Program-made: the position numbers and the translations under genes | The notes under the pieces: generated by a model | Databases searched by the model: none | The model's input: only the letters and a program-made list of their open reading frames with translations | What the model was told of the DNA's origin: nothing | Source of the DNA: Chamaecrista fasciculata | Lineage: Eukaryota > Streptophyta > Magnoliopsida > Fabales > Fabaceae | NCBI GenBank assembly: GCA_003254925.1 | Contig: QANZ01012358.1 | Coordinates: 32,855 to 96,854 of the forward strand | Length of the DNA stretch: 64,000 nt | Reading direction: 5' to 3' | Shown here: positions 43,382 through 53,588 of the stretch, in pieces | Layout of the letters: each line of letters starts with the position of its first letter | Numbering within the stretch: the first letter of the stretch is position 1

Positions 43382-45109
43382 GGCAAAACACCATTTCATG
43401 CCCCTAACGTTTGCAGTGATTTTCAGTTATGCCCTTAACGTTTCATTTTGTTCAGACATGCCCTCAATGTGCAACCAACGTTTCAATTATGCCCTCAATT
43501 TTGACTCAATGCACATGTGGCAATTTTTTTTGCTTATGTGTCATTTTTTTTGTTTGACTTGATTACGTGGCATCATGACTGGGCATTCTTATTTTTTTTC
43601 CACCTTGGCATGATGACTGGATTTACATTTTTGAACATAAAAATTGAGTAAACTAGCAAATCAGTCCCTGGATTTACATTTTTCATCATCTTCATTCATT
43701 TTAGTCCCAAATTTTCAAAATAAAATTGTAAAGTGTCCCAAAACACTTCCAAACATTTCAATTTAGTCCTTAAAAGTATTAAAAACCCTAAAACCTAAAC
43801 TCTAAAATTCTAAACCCTAAAACCCTAACCCCTAAACCCTTAAAAAAACCACTCTCTTGCAATTTGGTCCCTAGGTCCTCAAATTTATTAAATCAGAATT
43901 AAAAAAAAAAATTGGTCCCTAGATCCTAATTTCATTATCATCTTCATCTTCTTCAGCATCATCATCATCATCTTCTTCAGAAGCTGCCTTTCTGACCATC
44001 CAATCTTGATTGCTGAGAAAGTGAAGAAGACAAGGCACCAACCAACACTAACAACACTTCCTATCACCACCAACACTGCCGCCTTCGCCTTACACACCTC
44101 ATTCTTCGCTAACTTTCCCAATCTCGGCAACGCACTCTTCCTCAACGCCTCCACATCGGGCTCCGGCGCCGACTCAATCGCCGCCGCGAGACACAGCGCC
44201 GAGCCGATCTGCGAGAACGGCGGCTTGGTGATTCGCGACGACATTAATTTAGCTGGTTCAACAATTGAATCAATGACCTGATAGTTCAAACTTTTGACTT
44301 GATTCAACAATCAATTTGGTTACTGTAACATTTTTGTGTTGCTTGCTACTAGAAGTGAAGCCAAGAAAAAAGCCAATAAGAAGAGAAAAGATTTGTAAGA
44401 AAATACGAGGATCAAAGTAATCCCAATCTGGAGCTTCTCTCTGAATAGTAATTGAAGATTTGAAGCCATGAGAAACGATAGGATTAGTGATTTAATCTGG
44501 AGCTTCTGAAGAAGAAGATGATGATGATGATGCTGAAGAAGATGAAGATGATAATGAAATTAGGATCTAGGGACCAATTTTTTTTTTAATTCTGATTTAA
44601 TAAATTTGAGGACCTAGGGACCAAATTGCAAGAGAGTGGTTTTTTTAGGGGTTTAGGGGTTAGGGTTTTAGGGTTTAGAATTTTAGAGTTTAGGTTTTAG
44701 GGTTTTTAATACTTTTAAGGACTAAATTGAAATGTTTGGAAGTGTTTTGGGACACTTTACAATTTTATTTTGAAAATTTGGGACTAAAATGAATGAAGAT
44801 GATGAAAAATGTAAATCCAGGGACTGATTTGCTAGTTTACTCAATTTTTATGTTCAAAAATGTAAATCCAGTCATCATGCCAAGGTGGAAAAAAAAAATA
44901 ATAATGCCCAGTCATGATGCCATGTAATCAAGTCAAACAAAAAAAATGACACATAAGCAAAAAAAAATTGCCACATGTGCATTGAGTCAAAATTGAGGGC
45001 ATAATTGAAACGTTGGTTGCACATTGAGGGTATGACTGAACAAAATGAAACGTTAAGGGCATAACTGAAAATCACTGCAAACGTTAGGGGCATGAAAGGG
45101 TGTTTTGCC
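43382..45109. mobile_element. Mutator-like element with ~600-bp near-identical inverted arms
   Basis: A 1,728-bp element with tttaatata on both sides (43373-43381 and 45110-45118), an exact 9-bp duplication. Arms of about 605 bp (43382-43988 and 44502-45109) are almost exact reverse complements apart from small indels. The outer arm is related to 13330-14797 and the inner arm to 24388-25924, so the arms look like a composite. The ~510-bp loop contains a TORTIFOLIA1-like gene fragment on the minus strand. No transposase. Confidence 0.9.
43888..44310 (-). pseudogene. Captured fragment of a TORTIFOLIA1/SPIRAL2-like gene
   Basis: The minus-strand frame includes SRITKPPFSQIGSALCLAAA, EALRKSALPRLGKLAKNEVC and KAKAAVLVVIGSVVSVG. 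This resembles the N-terminal HEAT/ARM-repeat region of plant TORTIFOLIA1-like microtubule-associated proteins. The hosts' text between PPFS and QIG is longer as I recall, so there may be an internal loss. Past about 44010 the frame runs on into the inverted arm as low-complexity Lys/Met codons, so the real fragment is about 44010-44281. Not a functional gene on this evidence. Confidence 0.5.
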
Positions 45110-45197
45110 TTTAATATATAGTAATACTTGCGAGACTTGAGTATTATTAATTTGATCGTTACCCACATCAGGCACCTTACGACGGGTGCCCCAGTCA

Positions 45198-45609
45198 CCT
45201 CCAAATTAAAGATGATGTGATTAACGGGCCTTGTGTTTGTGTCCACCATGGTCACTTGAAACTTAAAGTTGTTTATTATTACAAGGGTTATCGATCACCT
45301 ATGAATTATGGACACTTCATTTTGATAGCGTGTTGCCATGTCAGATACGTATCTGTGCCTGACACCCGTACGACATCCACATGACACATATTCATAAGTT
45401 TCAAAATATAAAATTATTTTTTTTGTAATTTTATCATGACAAACAATAGAAAATAATATCACATATGACATATATTATAAATAGATATTATAATTCTTAA
45501 AATTTTCATTAAAATTTATTAATTTTAATTATTTATATATATAAATATATACCATGTCGTGTCGTATAATTTTAAGAATCTAACGTGTCAGTGTGTTTGT
45601 GTACGTATC
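45198..45609. mobile_element. Possible short repeat with 'cgtgtcag' ends
   Basis: 45315-45400 and 45550-45612 hold partly inverted motifs ('gccatgtcagatacgtatctg' and 'cgtgtcagtgtgtttgtgtac') around an AT-rich core. No target duplication was found. Nothing else in the stretch. Confidence 0.3.
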
Positions 45610-45745
45610 GCTTTTAATTATGGATTGATTTGGAAACTTTTGCAAAGATATGAGACCAAAAGTGCAACAAAAAAAGTTACATGACCAAATTGGGAACTTA
45701 GCAAAAGATATGGGACCAAATTTACATTTTGATCTTTTTAACATT
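45610..45745. mobile_element. Single arm of the 38626-39042 family
   Basis: 'gcaaagatatgagaccaaaagtgcaac' and following bases match the right arm of 38626-39042. The left arm is missing. Confidence 0.65.
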
Positions 45746-45889
45746 GCAATAGAGAGGCAACGCGGAGAAAAATTACATGTTTTCTCCATTATTTATGTAG
45801 TACAATATTAAAAAACAACACATACTGGAAGGACAACAAGATTTTAATTGGACTAATCTAGTCGAGTGATCAGATTATAATATTGTATG

Positions 45890-47185
45890 TCACGATAGGG
45901 CCCCTTACTTTGACTTTTTTGGCATCATCCTCCCAATCCAAAGAAGCTTACACTAATTCCACTGTCGTAGTTCTTCTAATTGTAACCTTAAATGACTTCG
46001 TTTCTCCCACTGATTTGAATTCCATAACTTTTGGTTCCACTTCAATGCTTAACAATGATGATGATGAATAAGGCATATTCACTCTAGCTATATAAATGGA
46101 TTTGGCTTCTCCAACATTTGTAACAGTCCTAGTGAACTCTTGGTCAATAGGCTCCGAGGCATCATCTCTTTTAAGGGCAAAAGATGGGAGGTTGAGGTTC
46201 CACACAGTTTCAGACCCTGTTTCCTGGCAACTGTAAGGTTGGTGTTCATTGGAGTTACTGCAATTTGGAAACATATATAAATTGAAATATTGGTCATACT
46301 TTCCATGAAACTAAATAGAAGGGAAATCCTAATTAAACACAGACACATATATAGTTGACAATACACAATATAGGTCAAAGTCTTATTTTGGTCCCTCATG
46401 TTTGCTCAAAGTTCTAGTTTGGTCCTTCAATTTTTTTAGTTCCGTTTTGGTCCCTCATGTTTGCTCAAGGTTCTGTTTAGATCTCTCATGTTTGCTCAAA
46501 GTTCTGTTTTTGTTCCTCATGTTTGCTCAAAGTTCCGTTTTGGTTCCTCAAGTTTCCAAAAAGTTACTCAGTTAGTCTCTAACTCTTTTCTATCAACTTT
46601 TTTCGTTAAAAAAAAAACAAAAAATAACTTGCATTTCCCAATAATTTTACTCTTTTGCATTAAGGTCCTTCCCTTTTGTAAAAGAGCAAAATTGTTGGGA
46701 GATAAAAGATAGTTTTGATTCCTTTTTTTAACTGAAAAGGTGAATGGAAAAGAGTCAGAGAGTAACGGTGAAACTTTTTAGAAACTTGAGGGACCAAAAC
46801 AGAACGAAAAAAACTTGAGGAACCAGAACAGAACTTTGAGCAAACATGAGGGACTAAAATGGAATGAAAAAACTTGAGGGACCAAAATGGAACTTTGAGA
46901 AAACATGAGGGACCAAACTAGGACTTTGGCCCACAATTTATAAGTATATTGGAGACTTTAAATTAAATTATACCAGTGGTCATAATTAAGTGCAGACTTA
47001 ATTGTTGTTGGTACCAATCAGGATGAAACGATTTGACATAAGCAGCTATGGCAGTGACATGAGGTGTAGCCATGGAAGTGCCAAATAACAAAGTGTATTT
47101 TTCAAATCGGGTCACCTTGAACCTCTGTAATTTGGTTCTTGGAAGAATATGTAGCTAATATGTTTACTCTTGGGGCAGCTATATG
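45890..47185 (-). pseudogene. Subtilisin-like serine protease pseudogene, C-terminal part
   Basis: Minus-strand text around 47045-47086 reads GTSMATPHVTAIAAYVKSF, the catalytic-serine block of plant subtilases. A GT..AG intron follows (about 46955 to 46271) with a Mutator-like element inside it. The last exon holds NLNLPSFAL, FTRTVTNVG and VEPKVMEFKSVGETKSFKVT, the fibronectin-III-like C-terminal domain. Damage: loss of the stretch between the MNT block and NLNLPS (about 80 residues in relatives), frameshifts after the catalytic block and near 46205, and an in-frame TAA near 45945 with the normal C-terminal text still readable behind it. The Asp and His catalytic regions are absent. It resembles the cucumisin group. 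Confidence 0.8.
46373..46932. mobile_element. Mutator-like element in the subtilase intron
   Basis: A 560-bp element with ends ggtcaaagtcttattttggt and its inverse. The arms repeat 'ccctcatgtttgctcaaag' several times. Flanks are cacaatata (46364-46372) and cacaattta (46933-46941), 9 bp with one change. Its 8626-10760 relative shares the 'tttgctcaaagttc' blocks. No coding capacity. Confidence 0.8.
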
Positions 47186-47712
47186 AAGCTGTGAATTCGA
47201 ACACACAAAATAATTTCAGCAACTATTTTTGTATGTGTTGGAATAAATTAATTAACTAACTTATTTATTTAAATTTATCTCAGAACTTTTATAATGCCAA
47301 AAGGTTGTTGAACTTTGATTTGGAGGCTAACAAAAGGTTCGATTTAATTTTCCTTACATTTCCTTTTTTTTTCCACCTAAGTTGTTTAATATGGTCTCTT
47401 GTACCTTTTATGCCTCTTAGCTTGAATAAAAAATGTTGATTTTGTCCCCTATAACTCCAAGAAGTGCAAAAGAACATTGGAAACCTATGGATCACAAAAA
47501 ATACTAAAATGTGTGATACTCTAATATATTATGTTTAAGAAATTCTCATATATTTCATTCTCCGATCTCTTAATTAATGTCTATACCTCCTCTATAAGGC
47601 TTCTTATAAATTTTATCTCTTGTATATATCTTGTATTCTACAAGCCTTTTACTAGCTAGACTACTTGTGTAAAACTATTGTGGTGATCCACTATAGGTAG
47701 TGTATGTAGGTG
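47186..47712. other. Intergenic DNA
   Basis: No gene; the upstream part of the subtilase is missing here. Short reverse frames have no coding character. Confidence 0.4.
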
Positions 47713-48095
47713 ATGTGGAAATTAATGGAGGACCCTCCATTATGTTGCTTCCCTCAATAAAACTCACACTTGGGACCTAGAACTAGCTCTGATACCAAAA
47801 TGGCACAGAAAAGAGAGAGAATCCACTCTCAAGTTTGCTTGGAGCAAATATAAACTTATATATTTCTTGAATGCCTTCAACACATACATTAGCCCCTTAT
47901 TTATACTTGTAATAAATGGGCAATTTAGTCTCCACAACTTGTAGTAGGTGAAGGATTAGTGGTGGAGAGCAAAAGAGAAAACATAATGGGGGAACAAAAC
48001 AAAAAGCAAGATAAGATAATGAGATAATGCAAGATAAAGCTAACATAATTGAGGGAAGCAACATAATGGAGGGTCCTCCATTAAGTTCCACATCA
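47713..48095 (-). mobile_element. Copia LTR with primer site and an inverted copy of its own start
   Basis: On the minus strand an LTR of 295 bp runs from TGATGTGG at 48095 to ..GCCA at 47801, with a 'tataaataagg' box near 47908-47920. It is followed three bases later by tggtatcagagct (47785-47797), the initiator-Met primer site of copia elements. About 85 bases of leader follow and then end in an inverted copy of the first ~48 bases of the LTR (47713-47760 against 48048-48095). Confidence 0.6.
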
Positions 48096-48627
48096 TTAAT
48101 GATGTGGAAATTAATGGACCTAAACCTAAAATATCCATTATCATCAAACCTAACATTTCCATTATTAGCTTAATGGAGGGTCCCAAGTGTGAAATATAAT
48201 AACTTAAGTTATTGGTATCATTTACCTTACTAAATTTATTATTTCGCATAAGAATATTATTTCGATCAGTACTCTTTTCATATATCAGTACTTCAGACAC
48301 AATTTGACACGTAAGTAATTCTTGAAGGTTATGTAGACTATGGGATTTTTTGAAGTTTCGTCTTTTATTTAAGCAATTTGAAAACGACCCCTACATATTA
48401 TTTCAGCTATAAATAGTTAATTAACACAGGCATGCACCGTAATAAGATATGCAAGTTTGATATTATGAAAATATATAATAAATTTTAATTGAATTTTTTA
48501 TACACGATTTCAATAAAATATTTTCTACAGTCATTTTAATTAGCTTATGTTAATTAACTTTGAAATATAATATAAGTTTCAAAACTCATATAACTCACTA
48601 CTCAATGGTATGCATATATATAGTTTT
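48096..48627. other. AT-rich DNA beside the LTR fragment
   Basis: 48100-48120 repeats 'gatgtggaaattaatgga', also seen at 47714, and 48172-48195 repeats 'atggagggtccc'. These suggest rearranged pieces of the same element. No gene. Confidence 0.4.
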
Positions 48628-49758
48628 GGTGAAAACCTCAAATTGGTTTCAAATGTATGGGATAAATTGGTTCTAAATGTTTTATTTGTTTAATATTAAT
48701 TCTACATGTTTTTATAATTTCTTAAGTTGGTTCCAAACTAATTATATATCTCTTGCTTCAAATTCAAATACAATGAATCTAGAGCTACAAGGTTGCTTTT
48801 GACAAGTATTTTCTCTATCCAGTTGGAACCGTCAGCAAACAGGAATAAATATGTAAATCATATCCTCAAAGTGAGTCGGTCATTTTATAGTCAAACAAGT
48901 TGATTATTGATAATAGGCCCAATAATTAGGAGGCCCAAATGGCAACATATGCTCCTGGCCCAATGCGCCAAATACCCACTGGACAAGTTGAAGGGTCGTG
49001 AACGCCCTACATCTTGCCAGGACAAGGGCGTCGTGATGAGCACGGAGAGTGAGGGCGCCCACGGAGCGAAGAATAAGGAAACATTCCATGTGTTAATCAA
49101 GAACCAATCAAGGATCGCTCAGGATCCGCTGTCAATCAAGACTAATCACTCAGAGATCCCCTCCCTTGATAAACGCCTTGGCCATCAAGGCACCTTTCAC
49201 AGAAAAGGAGATTACGTGGGAGCCAAGGATCACAATCAGATCAGCCAGGATCACAATCAAGCATCTAGACATTTATGGCAAGATCACACCAGATTGCCCT
49301 CAGCCAGTATAAAAGGTTAACCCTTCTCACTGGAAAAAGATACGCTCTCTACTCAGTCAATTGAGATTATTGAGCTCATAGCCCTTACTAACTTAAGCAT
49401 CGGAGGTGAATCGCAGGGCCACCCTGTGTGTTCATTGTCTTGCAAGTAACCTTCAACCCAGAGTTGCCTCATCTGAACCAGGTAATGACCCCCGGTCAGA
49501 ACCAGGTTCATCAATTATATCTCTCTCATTTCAAGTTCGAATTCGACGAGCTTGAAACTATGTGTTGACTCTTAAAGAGTTCTTTTTCAACTCAAATGAG
49601 ACCATTAGCAAATGATGTCAAATATCTTCTCGCAAGTAGATTTGGGTCCAATTTGAAAAATTATGAAAACATGTGAGACTAATCTAAAACAAATGAAACA
49701 TTTATGATCAATTTAAAATCTACTCCTTATATTTGGGACGAATTTGAGGTTTTTGACC
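48628..49758. mobile_element. MITE with 'aaaacctcaaatt' ends, interrupted by a solo LTR
   Basis: Inverted tips ggtgaaaacctcaaatt (48628-48644) and aatttgaggtttttgacc (49741-49758). Without the LTR 48909-49513 and its duplicated ATTAT the element is about 520 bp. The copy at 39060-39500 runs parallel. Confidence 0.75.
48909..49513 (+). mobile_element. Solo LTR (605 bp) with ATTAT target duplication
   Basis: Starts TGATAATAGGCCC, ends ..GTTCATCA, and is flanked by attat at 48904-48908 and 49514-49518. It aligns end to end with the minus-strand LTR at 6111-6723. A 'tataaaagg' box stands at 49309-49317. No primer or polypurine site adjoins it, so the element body was lost by LTR-LTR recombination. 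The open frame 48907-49320 lies inside the LTR and is not a gene. Confidence 0.9.
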
Positions 49759-49875
49759 TATATTTTTTTTTTCAAAAAATTCTAATTTGTTTTTAAAGGA
49801 AAAACTATTAATTCTATCATATTTATAATTTGTAAATAATTTTAAGAATATATATCATCAGAAATATAAAAACAA

Positions 49876-50432
49876 GGGTAAAATACAAAAAACGTACCTG
49901 TGGTTTGGCCCGATTTCACATCACTGTTGTGTGGTTTAAAACGTCTCACTTTGGGTACCTGTGTGTTTTGACGTTACCCACGTTAAGTACTTGAACTTTT
50001 TTCCGTTAAAATTTAGACGGAATATGCTTGTGACTCAGTGAAAAATCAAATTTTGGTCCACGAACTATGTGATAAGTTTCATTTTGGTCCTAAAACATTT
50101 TTTTGTCATTTTCTTTTTATAAAGGATCAAAATGTAAGAAAAAAACAGAAATTGAAACTTCAATTGAATTTTCCCAAAAACATAAATTTCTCTTCATCCT
50201 TCCACGTCTCTTCGTCTTCTTCTTCACTCTTCCAACCATTCCACCATTCCACAATTCGCTCAAATTCTCTCTCCTCCGAAGTCCTCTTCCTCTTCCTCAT
50301 CCTCACTCTCTCTTCCTCTCCTCTGCTGTCAAGATCGTCGTCGTCGTCATCTGCATCATCATCGTTTGTCGTCGTCGTCTGCATCAGCATCGTCTGCCGC
50401 CGCCATCTGCATCATCATTGTTTGTCGCCGTC

Positions 50433-50494
<62 letters not shown>

Positions 50495-51284
50495 AATGTA
50501 TGTGATTTGGGGTTTGTTGAGTAGAATTTGATGATGATGATGATGAAGAGAGTAGAATTCTAATTATTTCTGATTTGATTTGATGAGTAGAATTTGAAAT
50601 TTGTATGAGGAATGAGGGGTTGTTGAGTTTATGGGAAGAAGATGATGATGAAGAGAGTGTTTGGCTAGGTTTTAGGGTATAGCGGTTTAGAGGTTAGGGT
50701 TTTAGGGTTTTTAGGACACTTTACACTTTTATTTTGATGATTTGGGACTAAAATGAATGAAAATGATGAAAAAGAGGGGAAAGTTGAGAATAATGAGATA
50801 AGAATGGGCCAAGGATAAAATTAGATTTTGGAGATCAATTATAAAATGGAGATAAATTTGTGGTTGAACTAAGAATAATGGTTAAAATTGCGATAAAATC
50901 ACATTTTGGAGATCAAAACAGAAAAAATGTGAAAGTTTAAGGACAAAAATGAAATAAAAAATAGCTTTATGGCCAAAATGAAACTTATTCCATAGTTTGA
51001 AAACCAAAAATGAGATTTTAACCTTTTTGTGGAAATTAACGATTAAGATGCAAGAGAAACCAATGGTTAAGATACAATAGAAATCGACGATTAAGATACA
51101 TTGGAAATCGATGGCTAAGTTTGTGTCACGTCAGCATTTTCTATTAAAATTAACGGAACAAGAAAATATGTACCCTAGTTGCTAAACGACACATATCTCA
51201 GGTACCTAAAGTGAGACGTTTTAAACCACACAACAGTGATGTGAAATCGGGCCAAACCACAGGTACGTTTTATGTATTTTACCC
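49876..51284. mobile_element. Mutator-like foldback element, nested arms, 9-bp duplication
   Basis: A 1,409-bp element with ends gggtaaaatacaaaaaacgt and its inverse. taaaaacaa stands at 49867-49875 and 51285-51293, an exact duplication. A second inner pair of arms ('ttttggtcc..ataagtttcattttgg', about 50045-50100 and 50965-51020) sits inside. The loop has Ser/Phe low-complexity frames, GAT/GTC-rich tracts and a microsatellite. Captured sequence is possible but not recognisable. Confidence 0.85.
50432..50493 (+). repeat. (TA)n(TG)n microsatellite
   Basis: About 7 TA units followed by about 23 TG units without interruption, in the loop of the foldback element. Confidence 0.97.
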
Positions 51285-51595
51285 TAAAAACAATAATGAA
51301 ATTGTTCTTAAAAAGTAAATAGTTGAGTTTTTAAAATTTATAATAATAATATAATTATGATAAATAATTTAAAACAGCAATCTAATAATGATAAATAGTT
51401 TATAAAAAAATTGAAACAAACAAAATTTGAAATGAGAAAGTAAAAGAAATATTAACACAAAGATAGAGAAAATGTTTAAACTTTAAAGTAGAACATTTTC
51501 GTCAATCAACTTTATTATAAATGATCTCATCCTATGAGAATACATTATTCCCACCCCTTAGATAGAAATAAAAATATAAAGATTCATAAAATTAA

Positions 51596-51996
51596 GGGTA
51601 AATTACACTTTGGTACCCTGTAGTTTAACCCTATTTCACTTTGGTACCCTGTGGTATTCTCCTTTAATACTTTGGTACCCTTAGGAGCTATTTTGTAATT
51701 TTAACCATAATAAATTTTGCAAAAATTACATATTGACCCCTAAATTTTTTTTAAAGTTTTCATTTTAGTCCCTAGATAATATGTATCTCGGGACCTATTT
51801 GTAATTTTTTAAAAACTTTTTGGGGTCAATATGTAATTTTTGCAAAATTTATCATGGTTAAAATTACAAAATAACTCCAAAGGGTACCAAAGTGTTAATG
51901 GAGAATACCACAGGGTACCAAAGTGTCAAGTTTCAAACCACAGGGTACCAAAGTGAAATAGGGTCAAACCACAGGGTACCAAAGTGTAATTTACCC
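51596..51996. mobile_element. Mutator-like MITE (401 bp), near-perfect inverted repeat
   Basis: Ends gggtaaattacactttggta and its inverse. The whole element is practically one inverted repeat with a short loop near 51780. taaaattaa flanks both sides (51587-51595 and 51997-52005), an exact 9-bp duplication. Relatives: 42473-42586 and 54565-54745. The 300 bases before it (51294-51586) are AT-rich and empty. Confidence 0.9.
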
Positions 51997-52172
51997 TAAA
52001 ATTAAATAAGAAAATATTAGAATCTCAGTATTATTTTCCCTTTACATTGCATTTAAAGATGACTATGCTTATAGGTAAATTAGTAACGAAAATTATCGTC
52101 ATCAAGGCTTTTTATTAACATTAAAATTTCCAATGGCTATGCTTATTGGTTTCTCCATCATCAGCATTCAAT

Positions 52173-53257
52173 TCACTTGGAAATTGTAGTGGTTGCATAT
52201 GCTTTCAGTGTCTCTTTCAAAATGGATAGAAAATTGTCCATTTGAAGCTTTGGAAGTGCCAATCCAACTTCAATTCCTCCTTTCTCATCCCTACTCTCGC
52301 CCATTGCTAGCACTCCTCCTAGCTCCACGTTTCGTATCTCACTCTTCTTAGGCTTTCCCAACCCAAAATTTGTTTCGTACGCACCAAACTTTGGCGACCC
52401 TGCCACAATCACCATATTACTTGTCAAGTTTGCTACTTCTTTTTTCAAATCCTCTGCCCTTCTCTCTGCATCTCTTATAAATCCTCGTTTCCTAAACTCT
52501 TTTATCTTCTTTCCTATTATTTTCACAGCCTCCACAATCCCACTCTCCCCAGCTACTAACTCCTTCCGCTCTAATCTCACAATCACTGAATCCAAGCAAT
52601 TCCCAAAGTACGTTGATGGAATACCTATTTCATTATCATTTCTACAATCTACCATCACAACAAAAGAACATAGCTGGTCATCAACATCATCCACACCATT
52701 TGTTGATTTTTTCAGCATGTTCTCCCCGTCCTCAGATTTCACCAAGCAAGTCCATATCAAACCACATGTCACTACAAAACTTGATACATGAGGTGTGTCT
52801 ACTTCCTTATCTTGGAGATGAACTGAGGCCCAATTTTTCATATTCTCAATTTCAGCTTGGCCCAATACAACTGAGGTCGTGGGTGGTGGGTAATGAGGTT
52901 AGAGAAGTCGACGGTGGACTCAGCAATGGTGAAAGAAATAGAGTCGTGAGAGTCAACATAGAGGAGATGAGGAATGAGAGGGGGCGGTGGGAAAATGAGA
53001 TTTGAGGAAAAAGGGAAGAAATGAGAGAGAGCAAGGGAAAGGGAATTTTGGAGAGAAGGAAGAAATGTTTGAAGAAAGTGGTGAGTAGAATGAGGGAAAT
53101 CGTAGATGAAGATGCGTTGCATGGTATAGTTGTGGTTGTAGATGTATGGAATGTCAAAAAAAGTGAGAGGAAGAGAGGTGGATGGGACAGAGCCTGGAGG
53201 AGGACTAACCATGATTTGTTTTAGGATCTTGAGATCGTATTCAGATGCTTTAGACAT
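52173..53257 (-). pseudogene. BAHD acyltransferase pseudogene lacking the HXXXD region
   Basis: The N-terminal part starts at ATG 53257 with VSPPPGSVPSTSLPLTFFDI, the opening of the anthocyanin/phenolic-glucoside malonyltransferase branch of BAHD enzymes. At HHPRPQ the frame breaks near 52865. The text resumes in another frame at MKNWASVHLQDKEVDTPH and runs to the stop at 52173, with YFGNCLDSV and NFGLGKPKK. About 80 residues that normally lie between these two points, including the catalytic HXXXD histidine, are missing. The second family motif DFGWG is NFGLG. With no active-site His the product could not transfer acyl groups. Both halves otherwise have long open frames, so the loss looks fairly recent or the C-terminal part is still constrained. 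Confidence 0.85.
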
Positions 53258-53588
53258 TCTTTAGATTTTGTTAAACAGACACACAAATGGAGGAATGATG
53301 TTAAGTGATGATTCTATGTGGTTTCCCCAACATGACTAATATAAGTATAAGTGCATGATTCATGAGAATCAATGAAATTAGTCCTCGTAAAACACTAACT
53401 AACTAAACAAGTTTCAATGCCTTTATATATATCTATATAGATTTGTTTAATTAAGGTATGGGAGCGGGTGAAGATTTTATTTCCTCTTTAAGAGAATTTT
53501 TCTGTATAAAGAATTGCAAGTTTTGCCTAAAAAGTTAACTTGTTAATCATCATTATGTCAAATAATTAAATTAATTAATTTTAAAAAT
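53258..53588. other. Upstream DNA of the BAHD pseudogene
   Basis: AT-rich with a 'ttatatatatctatatag' stretch at 53422-53440. No gene. Confidence 0.4.

Larger units (their letters stand above)
43200..45197 (+). mobile_element. LTR fragment of the 4824-6038 family, split by a foldback element
   Basis: 43320-43381 ('gagagattcgaccttgggtt') plus 45119-45197 ('acttgagtatt..cgacgggtgcccc..tca') follow the same order as the last 150 bases of the LTR ending at 6038. The break falls exactly at the target duplication of the element 43382-45109. No primer-binding site follows, so this is a solo or 3' LTR. The left end is not visible. Confidence 0.6.

Noticed and set aside
43795-43845. Interstitial telomere insertion
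   Set aside because: The run is imperfect and recurs at the same place in several members of one element family, including inverted in the other arm.
45883-46071. Plus-strand 62-codon frame
   Set aside because: Antisense shadow of the subtilase C-terminal domain.
48907-49320. 137-codon plus-strand frame
   Set aside because: It lies inside the solo LTR 48909-49513 and overlaps shorter reverse frames; the LTR explains the sequence.
50038-50531. Plus-strand frames of 142-155 codons, Ser/Phe/Val-rich
   Set aside because: They run through a (TG)n microsatellite and pyrimidine-rich low-complexity DNA inside a foldback element; overlapping frames are equally open, which is a sign of composition and not coding.
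52613-53224. Plus-strand frames opposite the acyltransferase
   Set aside because: Antisense shadows of the BAHD pseudogene, which has clear family motifs on the minus strand.
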